Part shown: positions 45,664-55,890 of the stretch, one piece after another | How the letters are laid out: every line of letters starts with the position of its first letter | Numbering within the stretch: the stretch's first letter is position 1 | NCBI RefSeq assembly: GCF_024655635.1 | Contig: NZ_JANLGI010000005.1 | Location: 62,001-126,000 of the forward strand | DNA: 64,000 nucleotides | Source: Allobosea sp. 47.2.35 | GTDB lineage: Bacteria > Pseudomonadota > Alphaproteobacteria > Rhizobiales > Beijerinckiaceae | Reading direction: 5' to 3' | Made by a program: the position numbers and the translations under genes | Notes under the pieces: generated by a model | What the model was told of the DNA's origin: nothing | The model's database searches: none | What the model saw: only the letters and a program-made list of their open reading frames with translations

Positions 45664-46692
45664 ATGGAGTTGAAATGGCTGGAAGACGTCCTGAGCCTCG
45701 CCTCGACGCTCAGCTTTTCGCGCTCCGCCCGTGAACGGAACGTCACGCAATCAGCCCTGAGCCGCCGGGTCCGGCAGTTGGAGGACTGGCTGGGGGCGCC
45801 CCTCTTCGACCGCAGCAGCTACCCGATCCGCCTCACCGAAGCCGGCCAGACCTTTCTGCCGCGGGCGCAGGACATCCTCAGGCAGGTGCAATGCGCCCGC
45901 CAGGAGGTGCTCCAGCAGCAGGAGGATGTCTCGGAGATGCTGGTCTTCGCGACGCTGAACACCCTGTCGCTGACCTTCTTCCCCGGTCTCGTCCGCCGCA
46001 TCGAGGACAGGCTCGGCCCGCTGAAGACGCGTTTCTGCGACCAGCGCGCCTCCTTCGGCGGCAATGTCGCGCTGCTAAACCGCGGCGAATGCGATTTCCT
46101 GCTGACCTATGCACATCCGACGGTATTGCCGGAGCTCGACGCCGAACGCTTCATGTATCGCCATCTCGGCAACGAGCGGGCCATCCCCGTCTCACTGCCC
46201 GACGATGACGGCGAGCCGCTTCACGGCTTCTGCTCCGGTGGCACTCCCGTCCGCCTTCTGAGCTACGGCAACAGCTCTTTCTTCGCGCGCCGGCTTGCCC
46301 TGCTCTTCGCCGAGCGGCCGACACCATTGATCACCGTCTACGAGAACCCGATGTCGGTCGGACTCAAGGCGATGGTTCTGGCCGGGCGCGGCGCAGCCTG
46401 GGTCCCCGAGAGCCTCGTCATCGACGAGCTGCGTGACGGCCGACTTGTCCCCGCCGCTGACCCGTCCTGGTACATCACTGCTGAAATCCGGCTCTACCGG
46501 GCCAGACAGCAGGGCCGGCCTGCCCTCGAACGGTTCTGGGAGGCCATCGCGGTCGAAGTTCAGCCGGAGCGCCCGGCTGAACCGGCCCGGACAACCGCCG
46601 GAAGGCGCAACTACACGCGCTCCATTTCGGCCGGCTGCGACAGCAGGAACCCGAGATCCCCCGCCGCATCGATCTCGGTGAGCCGGGCGTAA
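45664..46692 (+). CDS. LysR-type transcriptional regulator
   Basis: 342 aa from ATG 45664 (GGAGGAG ribosome site). N-terminal winged helix: ASTLSFSRSARERNVTQSALS and the RVRQLEDWLGAPLFDR wing in the usual positions (residues 10-55), followed by a substrate-binding domain. The conserved domain ends near FWEAIAVEV; about 40 further residues read through the convergent PrpD gene end. Its targets are unknown; neighbouring candidates are the fusion gene and the leftward peptide operon. Confidence 0.85.
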   Translation: MELKWLEDVLSLASTLSFSRSARERNVTQSALSRRVRQLEDWLGAPLFDRSSYPIRLTEAGQTFLPRAQDILRQVQCARQEVLQQQEDVSEMLVFATLNTLSLTFFPGLVRRIEDRLGPLKTRFCDQRASFGGNVALLNRGECDFLLTYAHPTVLPELDAERFMYRHLGNERAIPVSLPDDDGEPLHGFCSGGTPVRLLSYGNSSFFARRLALLFAERPTPLITVYENPMSVGLKAMVLAGRGAAWVPESLVIDELRDGRLVPAADPSWYITAEIRLYRARQQGRPALERFWEAIAVEVQPERPAEPARTTAGRRNYTRSISAGCDSRNPRSPAASISVSRA

Positions 46693-47963
46693 AGCACGTC
46701 GGCACCCGGCATCCCGGCACAGCAATCCGCAAATTTCGCCGCGCGATCGTCGTCGTCGAACGGCACAGCGGTCGAGCCCTTCGCCTCCCGCCGTTCGGCC
46801 TTGAACACGCGCCCGTCCTTGAGATTGATGGTCACGCGATGCGGCTGGCGTCCGCCCGCCTCCTCGCTCTTCTCGTAGGATCGCATCACCGTCAGCGGCA
46901 ATAGGCGCCGGACCTCCGCGCGCCCGACCGCTTCCGGCGTGAAATCGGCCAGTGACAGCCGGTCCTGCAAGAGCGCCAGCGCCACGCAGTAATGCATCGA
47001 GAAGCGGCCCTGCATCTCATCCTGCGGGTCGGGATAGGCGAGGTTGCGGGCATTGGCGATGCCGACTAGCGTATCGACCGACGCGACGTCGTCGGCGCCG
47101 AAACCGTGCTCTGCCCTGAGGTCAAGGATCGCATCGACCGTATTATGCGTCGAACCGCAGCAGGGATGGCGCTTCGGGGTCAGCCCGTCGCTCTCGATCA
47201 CATGCGGCGAGGCCAGCACCATCTCGTCCCAGCCGGCAGCGCTGTCGTCGCCGAACAGCTCGGCGATGCCCATCGGGCATTCCAGGATGTCGAGACGCCC
47301 GGTCATGCCCGCTGCCGCGAGAGCTGAGGCATCGACGGCATTGCGCGCGGCGAGCCCGGCATGAAGCGGTTTCGCCGGCGTGCCGAACTGCCCCTTGGGG
47401 CCGGAGGCCATGCTGGCGGCGACGCTCATGGCGCGGGCAATGCCGGCAGCATCGAGCCCCATCAGCCAGGCCGTGCCCGCCGCCGTGCCGATGGCGCCGA
47501 CGGTCGAGGTCGCATGCCAGCCGATCGTGTAATGCGCCGGATTGATGCCGCGCCCGACGGCGGCCTGCGCCTCCAGCCCGACGAGATAGGCATCGACGAA
47601 AGCGCGTCCGCTCGCCCCGCGGCCCTGCGCCACAGCGAGCAGCGCCGGCACGAGCACGGCCGAGGCATGGGTGATGCCCGGCCTGAAATTGTCGTCATAG
47701 TCGAGCGCATGCGCGGCGGTGCCGTTGACCAGTGCGGCAATCGCCTCGCTCGCCCTGCCGCCGCCCGCGACCGCAGCCGCTCCCTGCGGGCCGATGCCGG
47801 GCGCGAAGGCCTGCCGCACCGCCTGCGTCGCCTGATCGCTGATACCGGCCAGCATGCAGGCGACGGTGTCCGTGATGGCGTGATGCGCCCTCAGCCGCGC
47901 GAGCGGCGAGAAGACCGGCCCGGAGCGGCTCCATGCGGCGATACGTTCGATGGCGCTGGGCAT
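46611..47963 (-). CDS. MmgE/PrpD family protein
   Basis: 450 aa from ATG 47963 (GGGAG upstream). Family features are the HAITDTVACMLAG helix, NGTAAHALDYDDNF and the KRHPCCGSTHNTVDA region. PrpD is 2-methylcitrate dehydratase, but many members act on other dicarboxylates or are isomerase-like. It is the last gene of the leftward peptide operon. The final 82 bases overlap the LysR gene on the other strand. Confidence 0.83.
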   Translation of the reverse strand: MPSAIERIAAWSRSGPVFSPLARLRAHHAITDTVACMLAGISDQATQAVRQAFAPGIGPQGAAAVAGGGRASEAIAALVNGTAAHALDYDDNFRPGITHASAVLVPALLAVAQGRGASGRAFVDAYLVGLEAQAAVGRGINPAHYTIGWHATSTVGAIGTAAGTAWLMGLDAAGIARAMSVAASMASGPKGQFGTPAKPLHAGLAARNAVDASALAAAGMTGRLDILECPMGIAELFGDDSAAGWDEMVLASPHVIESDGLTPKRHPCCGSTHNTVDAILDLRAEHGFGADDVASVDTLVGIANARNLAYPDPQDEMQGRFSMHYCVALALLQDRLSLADFTPEAVGRAEVRRLLPLTVMRSYEKSEEAGGRQPHRVTINLKDGRVFKAERREAKGSTAVPFDDDDRAAKFADCCAGMPGADVLYARLTEIDAAGDLGFLLSQPAEMERV

Positions 47964-48000
47964 GATCACTCCCGGTCGGTCTGGCGGAGGCTAAGGCTGG

Positions 48001-49011
48001 TCAATCCTGCCGGCGTGCTTCGAGGATCAGGCGCAGCAGGCGGCCGAAGACGAAGCGGTTCACCTCCGTGCCCTTGATGTCGGTATTGACGCGGTGGACG
48101 ATCACGAGGTCGAGCGAGGGGATGACGAGGCAGTTCTGCCCGCCGACGCCCTGCGCGCTGTAGCTGCCGGCCGGCAGCACGACACCGGGGAAGCCCGCAC
48201 CGGAGCGCTCGGTCCACCACATATAGCCGTAGCCGCCGCGCGGCCCTGCATCGGAGAGCGGCAGCACGCTGGTCGCGACCCAGTTGGCAGGGATGACCTG
48301 CTCACCCTGCCAGCGGCCCTGCCGCAGGAACATCAGGCCGAAGCGCGCCAAGTCGCGCGTCGACATCCGGAACGGGTAGGCAGGGTGAACCGAGCAATCG
48401 TCCGGCTCCAGCCAGCCGTCGCGCCGCTCGCCGTCGAGCCGGAAATCCTCCATGCCGAGCGGTCGGCCGATCCGCGCCAGGAAATCGTCATGGATGCCGG
48501 CGCCGGTCAGCGCCGTGAAGATCGTGCCGAGCGCATTGAAATCCCAGTTGTTGTAGAGCCAGAAGGCGCCCGGCGGCTGCGAATGACGCTGCGGCTTGAT
48601 CGACTTCATCCAGGGCGATTCATAGCCGGCCGGATGGAAGATGCCCGAACGCGCGGTCAGCAGATCGTAGACCGTCGCGGCCTTCTCGCGCTCGCTCAGG
48701 CCTTCCTTGTCGTCGATGCCGAGATCGGCGAGCGTGCGGGAGAGGTCGATCCGGCCGTCTTCCTCATGGATGCCGATCAGAGCGCTGAGGAAGCTCTTGC
48801 GGACGGAGTGGCACTGGTAGCGATGCGCGAGGTCGCCGCGGCTCGCCACCACGCGCCCGCCCTGCACGATCATCACCGTCGCGGTCGAGATCGTGTCGGC
48901 ATAGCGCCAGGCCCGGTCGAGCCCCTCCTGCGACCATCCAGCCGCCTCCGGCGCGACGCTCTCCCAGTCCTTCACCGGCCAATGCTCTCCCGCCAGGGCC
49001 TTACCCGTCAT
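48001..49011 (-). CDS. Serine hydrolase of the beta-lactamase/DD-peptidase-like family
   Basis: 336-aa protein with no signal peptide. The SxxK nucleophile motif is SVRKS near residue 70, and YNNWDFN near residue 155 supplies the Tyr-x-Asn motif. The third motif region HRVN is near the C-terminus. Members hydrolyse esters, D-amino-acid amides or 6-aminohexanoate oligomers. GGAAGAGG supports ATG 49011 rather than 49026. It lies 41 bases after the peptide-transporter ATPase gene in the same operon. Confidence 0.82.
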   Translation of the reverse strand: MTGKALAGEHWPVKDWESVAPEAAGWSQEGLDRAWRYADTISTATVMIVQGGRVVASRGDLAHRYQCHSVRKSFLSALIGIHEEDGRIDLSRTLADLGIDDKEGLSEREKAATVYDLLTARSGIFHPAGYESPWMKSIKPQRHSQPPGAFWLYNNWDFNALGTIFTALTGAGIHDDFLARIGRPLGMEDFRLDGERRDGWLEPDDCSVHPAYPFRMSTRDLARFGLMFLRQGRWQGEQVIPANWVATSVLPLSDAGPRGGYGYMWWTERSGAGFPGVVLPAGSYSAQGVGGQNCLVIPSLDLVIVHRVNTDIKGTEVNRFVFGRLLRLILEARRQD

Positions 49012-49052
49012 GCCTGCCTCTTCCATGTCCTGATCCGTCGAAGCCCGTCCGC

Positions 49053-49847
49053 TCAGGCGATCGGGCGATAGCCCACGCTCGCCTCGAGGAACTCCCGCGT
49101 ATAGGGCTCCTGCGCCCGGCCGGCCCTGACATCGGCCGAGCTCATCTCCTCGAGGATGCGCCCCTCGCTCATCATCGCGACGCGTTCGCAGAGATGCGTG
49201 ACGACCGCGAGATCGTGGCTCACCATCAGGTAGGTCAGGTCGCGGTCGCGGCGCAGCTGCTTCAGCAGGTTGAGGATCTCGGCCTGCACGGAGACGTCGA
49301 GTGCCGAGGTCGGCTCGTCCAGCAGCAGAAGCTCCGGCTCGATGATCAGCGCACGCGCGATCGCGACGCGCTGACGCTGGCCGCCCGAAAGCTCGTGCGG
49401 GAAGCGATAGCGGAAGGACGGTCCGAGGCCGACAGCGGTCAGGATTTCGTCGATGCGCTCCTGCGGCCGGTCGAAGCCATGGATCTTGAGCGGCTCGGCC
49501 AGCACGTTCTGCACCATCTTGCGCGGGTGCAGCGAGGCATAAGGGTCCTGGAACACCATCTGCACACGGCGGAAGAAGGCCTTGTCGCGCTTGTGCGGCA
49601 CCTCGCGGTCATGGAAGGCGATCGTGCCGCCATAGTCGCTGTTCAAGCCCGCGAGCGCGCGCAGCACCGTCGACTTGCCGCAGCCGGACTCGCCGATCAG
49701 CCCGAAGGCCTCGCCATGGCCGAGCGTGAAGGAGACATCGTCCACCGCCTTCAGCGCCGCGGCGCCGCGGCCGAAGATGACGGAGAGATGGCTGACCGTG
49801 AGGGCCGCCGGGCGGTTCACAGCCATGACCGGATCGCTCGCGTTCAT
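49053..49847 (-). CDS. dppF: Peptide ABC transporter ATP-binding protein (DppF/OppF-like)
   Basis: 264-aa ATPase. Walker A GESGCGKST, the signature LSGGQRQRVAIARAL and Walker [13 protein letters not shown] are intact, and the oligopeptide-type FFRRVQMVFQDPYASLHPRK loop is present. It is the second of two ATPases of the importer. The ATG overlaps the preceding ATPase stop by four bases. Confidence 0.9.
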   Translation of the reverse strand: MNASDPVMAVNRPAALTVSHLSVIFGRGAAALKAVDDVSFTLGHGEAFGLIGESGCGKSTVLRALAGLNSDYGGTIAFHDREVPHKRDKAFFRRVQMVFQDPYASLHPRKMVQNVLAEPLKIHGFDRPQERIDEILTAVGLGPSFRYRFPHELSGGQRQRVAIARALIIEPELLLLDEPTSALDVSVQAEILNLLKQLRRDRDLTYLMVSHDLAVVTHLCERVAMMSEGRILEEMSSADVRAGRAQEPYTREFLEASVGYRPIA

Positions 49848-50710
49848 GCCCGGCTCCCGCTCTGCAAGGTCGGCCCGTCCAGCCAGGCCGGATCGCGACT
49901 CGGCACCTGCAGCATGTCGGTCTGCCGGTCGAGCCGCGGCAGGCTGTCGAGCAGCGCGCGCGTGTAGGGATGGCGCGCATTGCGCAATTCGCGCGCCGGG
50001 ATGTCCTCCATGATGCGCCCGGCATACATCACCAGCACGCGGTCGCAGAAATCCGCCACGAGATTGAGGTCGTGGCTGATGAAGATCAGCCCGGCGCCGC
50101 GCCGCGTCACCAGTTCGTCGAGAATGCTCAGCACCTGCCGGCGGATCGTGACGTCGAGCGCCGAGGTCGGCTCGTCCGCGATGATCAGGTCCGGCTCCGG
50201 GATCAGCATCATCGCGATCATGACGCGCTGGCCCATGCCGCCGGAGACCTCGTGCGGGTAGAGCTTGAAGACGCGGGCGGGGTCGCGGATCTTCACGGCC
50301 TCCAGCATGGCGAGCGCCCGCGCCTCGGCCTCCTTGCCGCCGACCTTGTGGTGCAGGCGATAGGCCTCGGTGATCTGCTCGCCGACCCGCATCAGCGGAT
50401 TGAGCGAAAATTTCGGGTCCTGCAGGATCATCGAGATGCGGTTGCCACGGATGCTGCGCATCTCGCGCTCGCTGGCGCCGAGCAGGTCGATCCCGTCGAA
50501 GGACAGCTTCTTGGCGGAGATCGTCGCCGCCTTCGGCGTCAGCTTCAGGATCGTGCGCCCGGTCAGCGACTTGCCGGAGCCGGATTCGCCGACGATGCCG
50601 ACCTTCTCCCGGCCGACGCTGAAGGAGATGCCGCGCACCGCCTGCACCAAGCGATGCGCGCCCTTGAAGGTGACGGAGAGGTCCTCGACCTCGAGCAGCG
50701 GCTTATCCAT
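49844..50710 (-). CDS. dppD: Peptide ABC transporter ATP-binding protein (DppD/OppD-like)
   Basis: 288-aa ATPase with Walker [13 protein letters not shown], the signature [12 protein letters not shown] and Walker [15 protein letters not shown]-terminal [13 protein letters not shown] segment resembles the oligo_HPY region but is short. It overlaps the permease gene upstream by eight bases. Confidence 0.9.
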   Translation of the reverse strand: MDKPLLEVEDLSVTFKGAHRLVQAVRGISFSVGREKVGIVGESGSGKSLTGRTILKLTPKAATISAKKLSFDGIDLLGASEREMRSIRGNRISMILQDPKFSLNPLMRVGEQITEAYRLHHKVGGKEAEARALAMLEAVKIRDPARVFKLYPHEVSGGMGQRVMIAMMLIPEPDLIIADEPTSALDVTIRRQVLSILDELVTRRGAGLIFISHDLNLVADFCDRVLVMYAGRIMEDIPARELRNARHPYTRALLDSLPRLDRQTDMLQVPSRDPAWLDGPTLQSGSRA

Positions 50711-51635
50711 GGCGGGGGTCCAGGATGTCGCGCAGGCCGTCGCCGAACAGGTTGAAGGCCAGGCTGGTGATCAGGATGGCGAGGCCGGGAATGCCGGCGA
50801 TCCAGCCATTGGTCAGGATGAACTCGCGGCCCGATGCCAGCATCGCCCCCCATTCCGGGCTCGGCGGCTGCGCGCCGAGGCCGAGGAAGCCGAGCCCCGC
50901 CGCGGTCAGGATGATCGACGCCATATTGAGCGTGATGCGCACCACGACGGAGGGAATGCACATCGGCACGACATGGCCCAGGATGATCCGCAGCGGCGAC
51001 GCGCCTTGGAGACGAACCGCCGCGATATAGTCGGACTTGCGGATCGACAGCGTCTCCGCTCGCGCCAGGCGCGCGATCGGCGGCCAGGCGGCGAGCGCGA
51101 TCGCGATGATCGCATGGTCGATGCCCGGCCCGAGCGCCGCGACGAAGGCCAGCGCCAGCACGAGGCTCGGGAAGGCCAGGAAGATATCGACGATGCGCAT
51201 CAGCACGATATCGGCCCAGCCGCCGAGATAGCCGGAGGTCGTGCCGATGATGAGGCCGAGCGGCGCCGCGATCACCGCCGTCAGCAGGGCGATGTAGAGC
51301 GTGATGCGCGCACCGAAGACCAGCCGGCTGAAGATGTCGCGACCGAGCTCATCGGTGCCGAACCAATGCGCGGCCGAGGGTCGTTGCAGGCGGTTCGTCA
51401 GGTCCTGCGCGTAGATGTCATGCGTCGCGACCAATGGCGCGAACAGGGCCACCAGCGCGATCAGCACAATGATGGCGAGCCCGAACATGGCGGCGGGGTT
51501 TGCTCGCAGCCGCCACCATTTCAGCGAGAGTTGCTGCATCCGCGCCTGGAAGGGCGAGGACGGGACGGGCGCCGCGAGCCAGGCCCGCAGGCCCCGCTCA
51601 CTGGCCTGGTCGATGGAATGTGGTGCCATGGCCAT
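50703..51635 (-). CDS. dppC: Peptide ABC transporter permease (DppC/OppC-like)
   Basis: 310 aa; N-terminal OppC_N segment, then six membrane helices with the EAA loop around [23 protein letters not shown]. It contains the [15 protein letters not shown] motif typical of DppC. ATG 51635 and 51629 are both plausible. It starts three bases after dppB. Confidence 0.9.
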   Translation of the reverse strand: MAMAPHSIDQASERGLRAWLAAPVPSSPFQARMQQLSLKWWRLRANPAAMFGLAIIVLIALVALFAPLVATHDIYAQDLTNRLQRPSAAHWFGTDELGRDIFSRLVFGARITLYIALLTAVIAAPLGLIIGTTSGYLGGWADIVLMRIVDIFLAFPSLVLALAFVAALGPGIDHAIIAIALAAWPPIARLARAETLSIRKSDYIAAVRLQGASPLRIILGHVVPMCIPSVVVRITLNMASIILTAAGLGFLGLGAQPPSPEWGAMLASGREFILTNGWIAGIPGLAILITSLAFNLFGDGLRDILDPRHG

Positions 51636-51638
51636 GCC

Positions 51639-52709
51639 TCAGCGGGTCCGCGGGTCGAAGACCCGGTAGAGCAGGTCGCACAACAGGTTGAGCGTGACGA
51701 AGATGACGCCGACAAGCAGCGTGCAGCCGACGACGGCGTTCATGTCGCCGGCGAGCAGCGCATTGGTCAGGTAGCGGCCGAAGCCCGGCCAGGCGAAGAC
51801 CGTCTCGGTCAGCACCGCGCCTTCGAGCAGGAAGGCGTAGGACAACGCGACCACCGTCACCACCTGCACGGCGATGTTGCGGAAGGCATGGCCCCAGACG
51901 GTGCGCGCCCAGGATAGGCCCTTCACGCGCGCGGTCACGACATATTCCTGGCTGAGCTGCTCCATCATGAAGCTGCGCGTCATGCGGCTGATATAGGCCA
52001 GCGAGCTGAAGGCCAGGATCGAGGCCGGCAGGATGATGTGCGACACGGCATTGCCGAACATCTCCCAGTTGCCGGCGAGCAGGCTGTCGATCAGCAGGAA
52101 GCCGGTGACCGGTTCGAGATCGAACTCATAGGTGAAGTCGATGCGGCCCGGGCCGCCGACCCAGCCCAACGTCGCGTAGAACAGCACCAGCCCCATCAGC
52201 CCAAGCCAGAAATTCGGCGCGGAATAGCCGATCAGCCCGACGACGCGGACGATCTGGTCGAGCCAGGAACCGCGATACATCGCCGAGAGCACGCCGAGCG
52301 GAATCCCGAAGCTCGTACCGATCACGATCGCCACGCTGGCGAGCTCGATCGTCGCCGGGAAGACGCGGGCGATATCCGCCACGACCGGCTTGCCGGTGGT
52401 CAGCGCCATCCCGAAATCGAGATGCAGCACGCCCCAGAGATAGCGGCCGAACTGGATGTAGAGCGGCTGGTCGAGACCCAGCTGCTTGTACATCGCCTGA
52501 TAGGCTTCCTGGGTGACGTTGTCGCCGAGCACGGCGACGACGGGATCGAGTGGCAGCAGGCGGCCGATGAAGAAGGTCAGCGCCGCAAGCCCGAGCAGGG
52601 TCACGGCGAAGGAGGCGAGGGTCCGGCCGGAAGCCTTGAGCCAGGACGGGAGGATAGCCCGCCCTGGATCGGAGTTCAGGCCGGGCGCCGCGGCGGCGGT
52701 CCGGGACAT
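51639..52709 (-). CDS. dppB: Peptide ABC transporter permease (DppB/OppB-like)
   Basis: 356 aa with six membrane helices. Typical DppB elements are [11 protein letters not shown] near the N-terminus, the [17 protein letters not shown] segment and an EAA-type loop in [18 protein letters not shown]. It lies 10 bases after the binding-protein gene. Confidence 0.9.
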   Translation of the reverse strand: MSRTAAAAPGLNSDPGRAILPSWLKASGRTLASFAVTLLGLAALTFFIGRLLPLDPVVAVLGDNVTQEAYQAMYKQLGLDQPLYIQFGRYLWGVLHLDFGMALTTGKPVVADIARVFPATIELASVAIVIGTSFGIPLGVLSAMYRGSWLDQIVRVVGLIGYSAPNFWLGLMGLVLFYATLGWVGGPGRIDFTYEFDLEPVTGFLLIDSLLAGNWEMFGNAVSHIILPASILAFSSLAYISRMTRSFMMEQLSQEYVVTARVKGLSWARTVWGHAFRNIAVQVVTVVALSYAFLLEGAVLTETVFAWPGFGRYLTNALLAGDMNAVVGCTLLVGVIFVTLNLLCDLLYRVFDPRTR

Positions 52710-52719
52710 CGCGGCGGCC

Positions 52720-54357
52720 TTACTTGGCCGCGCGCTCGTAATAGGTCCGGAAGCCGTTCCAGGTCCACGACTTCAGGTCCTTGCGCACGCCGGCGACGCT
52801 GTTCATCTGGAACATGAAGGCCATCGGGCCCTTGGCCATCACCTCCTTCTGGATCGTGGCGTAGAGCGCGTCGCGCTTGGCCGCATCGGGCTCAAGCAGG
52901 GCCTGCTCGATCTGCTTGTTGAGGTCGAGATCCTGATAGGCCGAGCGCCAGCTCGGATACTGGGTCTGCTTGGCTTCCAGCCGGTTGTCGGGGTTGAAGA
53001 CGAGACGCGAGGCGTTGCCATGAGCATCCGGCACGCCGGTCTGCCAGGCCAGCATCGCCGACTGGTATTCACGCCCGCGCACCTTGCTGAAGAGCTGGGC
53101 ATTGGCCATGCGTTCGAGCGAGAGCTTGACGCCGACCTTGGCGGCGTTCTGCTGGACGCTCTGGGCGATCGGATTGGCATGCGGCAGCGTGCCGAAGATC
53201 ATGGTCGCCTCGAAGCCGTTGGGATAGCCGGCTTCGGTCAGGAGCTGCTTGGCCTTGTCGAGGTCGAGCTTGAAGGGCTGGCCTTCCTTCGCGTCGAGCG
53301 CGCCGACGGCTCCGAGCTGGGCGAAGCTGGCGCGCGGCACGCCGAGATGGGTCATCACCGTCTTGCCGAGGCCCTCATAGTCGATCAGGTAGCGCATCGC
53401 GAGGCGCACCTTCTCCTTGGAGAACGGGCCGTCCGCGACGTTGAAGCCCCAGTAGAACAGTTGCGGCCGCAGCACCTTGTCGATCGTGATGTCCTTCGAG
53501 CTTTCGAGATCCCTCAGGTCCTCGGGCGTCAGGTCTCGCGCCACGTCGACATCGCCCTGGCTGAGCAGCAGGCGCTGCGTGCCGGGCTCGGCAACATGGC
53601 GGATCAGCACGCGCTTCAGCGCCGGGGCCTTGCCCCAGTAACCGTCATTCGCCTCCAGCACGATCGACTCGCCGGCGTTCCAGCGCGTCAGCTTGTAGGG
53701 GCCGACACAGGCCGTGCGCGTCGCCAGGTACTTGTTGCCGAGGTCGCCGCCCTGCTCGTTTGCCATCAGGGTCTTCTTGTCCATGACCATGGACACCCGG
53801 TTGGCGGCGATCCCCTGCAGCACCAGCGTCGTCGGATAGGGCTTGTCGAGCTTGAGGGTCAGCGTATCGCCCGCACCTGCGACGATGTTCTGCTCGACAT
53901 TGTCCTTGGTGAAGCCGTACTCGGTCAGCGTCGCGGCATTGCCGAAATTCAGCTTGACAACCCGGTGCAGCGACCAGGCGACATCCTCGGCCGTCACCGG
54001 ATTGCCGGAGGGGAACTTCGCACCCTTGTGCAGGTGGAAGGTGATCTGCTTGCGGTCCGGCGAGACATCCCAGCGCTCGGCGAAGCTCGGCACGACCTTG
54101 CGCTCGTCGGCCTGGTCGAAATCGACCAGCGTGTCGCAGGTATTCTGCAGGATCTCGTTGGTCACGACCTCGCCGACCTGGGCAGGGTCGAAGGTGCTGA
54201 TCGCGTCGATATTCCAGGCCATCACCAGCGCGTTCTTCGGCGTCGCGGCGATGGCGGCACCCGCACCAGCGCAGAGGGCCGCGGCGGCAACGGCTGAGAG
54301 CAGCTGGTGCCCGGCGAGGCGCGGCGTGGTTCCGGTCTTGTCGTTTCGGTTGGCCAT
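52720..54357 (-). CDS. dppA: Peptide ABC transporter substrate-binding protein (DppA-like)
   Basis: 545-aa periplasmic protein of the SBP_bac_5 family from ATG 54357, with a signal peptide ending near AAIAA (about residue 38). Family features are the FDPAQVGEVVTNEILQNTCDTLVDFD region, SWSLHRVVKL in the second lobe and the NDGYWGKAP box. It determines the importer specificity; dipeptides, oligopeptides or related amides are likely. The in-frame upstream extension to 54417 has no support. Confidence 0.9.
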   Translation of the reverse strand: MANRNDKTGTTPRLAGHQLLSAVAAAALCAGAGAAIAATPKNALVMAWNIDAISTFDPAQVGEVVTNEILQNTCDTLVDFDQADERKVVPSFAERWDVSPDRKQITFHLHKGAKFPSGNPVTAEDVAWSLHRVVKLNFGNAATLTEYGFTKDNVEQNIVAGAGDTLTLKLDKPYPTTLVLQGIAANRVSMVMDKKTLMANEQGGDLGNKYLATRTACVGPYKLTRWNAGESIVLEANDGYWGKAPALKRVLIRHVAEPGTQRLLLSQGDVDVARDLTPEDLRDLESSKDITIDKVLRPQLFYWGFNVADGPFSKEKVRLAMRYLIDYEGLGKTVMTHLGVPRASFAQLGAVGALDAKEGQPFKLDLDKAKQLLTEAGYPNGFEATMIFGTLPHANPIAQSVQQNAAKVGVKLSLERMANAQLFSKVRGREYQSAMLAWQTGVPDAHGNASRLVFNPDNRLEAKQTQYPSWRSAYQDLDLNKQIEQALLEPDAAKRDALYATIQKEVMAKGPMAFMFQMNSVAGVRKDLKSWTWNGFRTYYERAAK

Positions 54358-54407
54358 GATCTCGATCCCGCTCTTTGATTGTTGTTTGATTGAAGACGTC
54401 TTGGTCG

Positions 54408-54436
54408 CCGGGAGCAACTTTGCCGGATGCTCCCGG
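54408..54436 (-). other. Hairpin between the M20 copy 2 and dppA genes
   Basis: 9-bp perfect stem CCGGGAGCA (54408-54416) / TGCTCCCGG (54428-54436) with an 11-base loop, in the 90-base gap inside the operon. No T tract follows on the minus strand, so it is more likely an mRNA processing or stability element protecting the dppA segment than a full terminator. Confidence 0.45.
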
Positions 54437-54447
54437 GAGATGCCGGT

Positions 54448-55875
54448 TCAGGCGGCCTGGGGCCGCGGCTTGATCGGCGGCTTCACATCGGCCGGGATCG
54501 GGCAGACATAAGGCGTCTGCGTCGTCCGCTCCTGATGATCCTTCTTGGCACGGGCCAGCAGCGTCTCGTCGCTGATCACGTCGACCGCCGTCGCCGCCAT
54601 GATCTTGGCGGCATGGACCATGCCCTTATGCGCGGCCGGCGCCTTGCCCTGCGCCGTGATCTGCCAGGAATGGCCGGGCGTGCCGATCGCATGGGTCGCG
54701 ACGCGCGCCTGGATGGTCGGCACCTTCCAGCTGACATCGGCGACATCAGTCGAGCCGATCATCGGCACGCCGCGCGTGCCCTGCGGCACAACGAAATCGC
54801 AGAGCGGCGTGTCCTCGCGCGGCGCGATGCCGGTGCGGCGATAGTCGTTGAGGATGTCGGCCGGGCCGAGCGTCGCCTGGATCTTGGCGGCATAGGCCTT
54901 GTCTGCCGCATCGAAGGGCACGGGGCCGAGCCGGTCGATGTTCCTGAACATCGCGTCTTCCAGCGGCGTATTGCCGAGCATGTTGGAGACCGCGCTCATG
55001 ATCGAGATCGAGACCGTGGTCTCGGTCATCAGCGCCGCGCCCTCGGCGATCTTCTTCACGCGCTCGTTGAGCTCCAGCATCCCGGCGAGGTCACGCGCCC
55101 GGATGGCGTAGCGCACCTTGGCCGAGGCCTGCACGACGTTGGGCGCGATGCCGCCGGCGTCGAGATAGGCATAGTGGATGCGCGCATCGGACGGTGCGTG
55201 CTCGCGCATGTAGTTGACGCCGACATTCATGAGCTCCACCGCATCGAGCGCCGAGCGGCCGAGATGCGGCGCAGCAGCCGCGTGCGACGCGCGGCCGGTG
55301 AACTGGAAATCCATCCTTGTATTGGCGAGCGACAAGGCATCGTCGACCTTGGTCATCGTCGCCGGGTGCCACGAGATGGCGACATCGACATCGTCGAAGG
55401 CGCCGGCGCGCACCATGAAGGCCTTGGCCGCGCCGCCCTCTTCCGCCGGGCAGCCGAAATAGCGCACCCGCCCGGCCCGCCCGGTCTTCGCAAGCCAGTC
55501 CTTCACCGCGGTGGCCGCGAGCAAGGCAGCCGAGCCCAGCATGTTGTGGCCGCAGCCATGGCCATGGCCGCCGGCCTCGACCGGCTTCGGCTCGGCGATA
55601 TTGGCTTCCTGGCTCAGGCCCGGCAGCGCGTCATACTCGCCGAGGATGGCGATGACCGGGCCGCCCTCGCCCGCCTCGCCCATCACCGCGGTCGGGATGC
55701 CCGCGACATTCTCGGTGATGCGGAAGCCCTGCTCCTTCAGCATCGCGATATGCTCGCCGACCGAGCGATACTCGGTATAGGCGATCTCGGGCATGCCCCA
55801 GACGCGGTCGCTCAGCGCCTCGAAAGGCTGCCGCTTGGCATCGACCAGCTCCCAGATGATCTCGGAATTCTGCAT
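54448..55875 (-). CDS. M20-family amidohydrolase (AbgB-like), copy 2
   Basis: 475-aa paralogue of the 34850 gene with the same motifs: GHGHGCGHNM, PAEEGG, the HPATM segment and the dimerisation-domain GRASHAAAAPHLGRSA. It lies 15 bases after the S9 peptidase gene and directly upstream of dppA, so its substrate is probably a compound delivered by the importer. Exact identity is unknown. Confidence 0.87.
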   Translation of the reverse strand: MQNSEIIWELVDAKRQPFEALSDRVWGMPEIAYTEYRSVGEHIAMLKEQGFRITENVAGIPTAVMGEAGEGGPVIAILGEYDALPGLSQEANIAEPKPVEAGGHGHGCGHNMLGSAALLAATAVKDWLAKTGRAGRVRYFGCPAEEGGAAKAFMVRAGAFDDVDVAISWHPATMTKVDDALSLANTRMDFQFTGRASHAAAAPHLGRSALDAVELMNVGVNYMREHAPSDARIHYAYLDAGGIAPNVVQASAKVRYAIRARDLAGMLELNERVKKIAEGAALMTETTVSISIMSAVSNMLGNTPLEDAMFRNIDRLGPVPFDAADKAYAAKIQATLGPADILNDYRRTGIAPREDTPLCDFVVPQGTRGVPMIGSTDVADVSWKVPTIQARVATHAIGTPGHSWQITAQGKAPAAHKGMVHAAKIMAATAVDVISDETLLARAKKDHQERTTQTPYVCPIPADVKPPIKPRPQAA

Positions 55876-55890
55876 GGCTGGTTATTCCTT

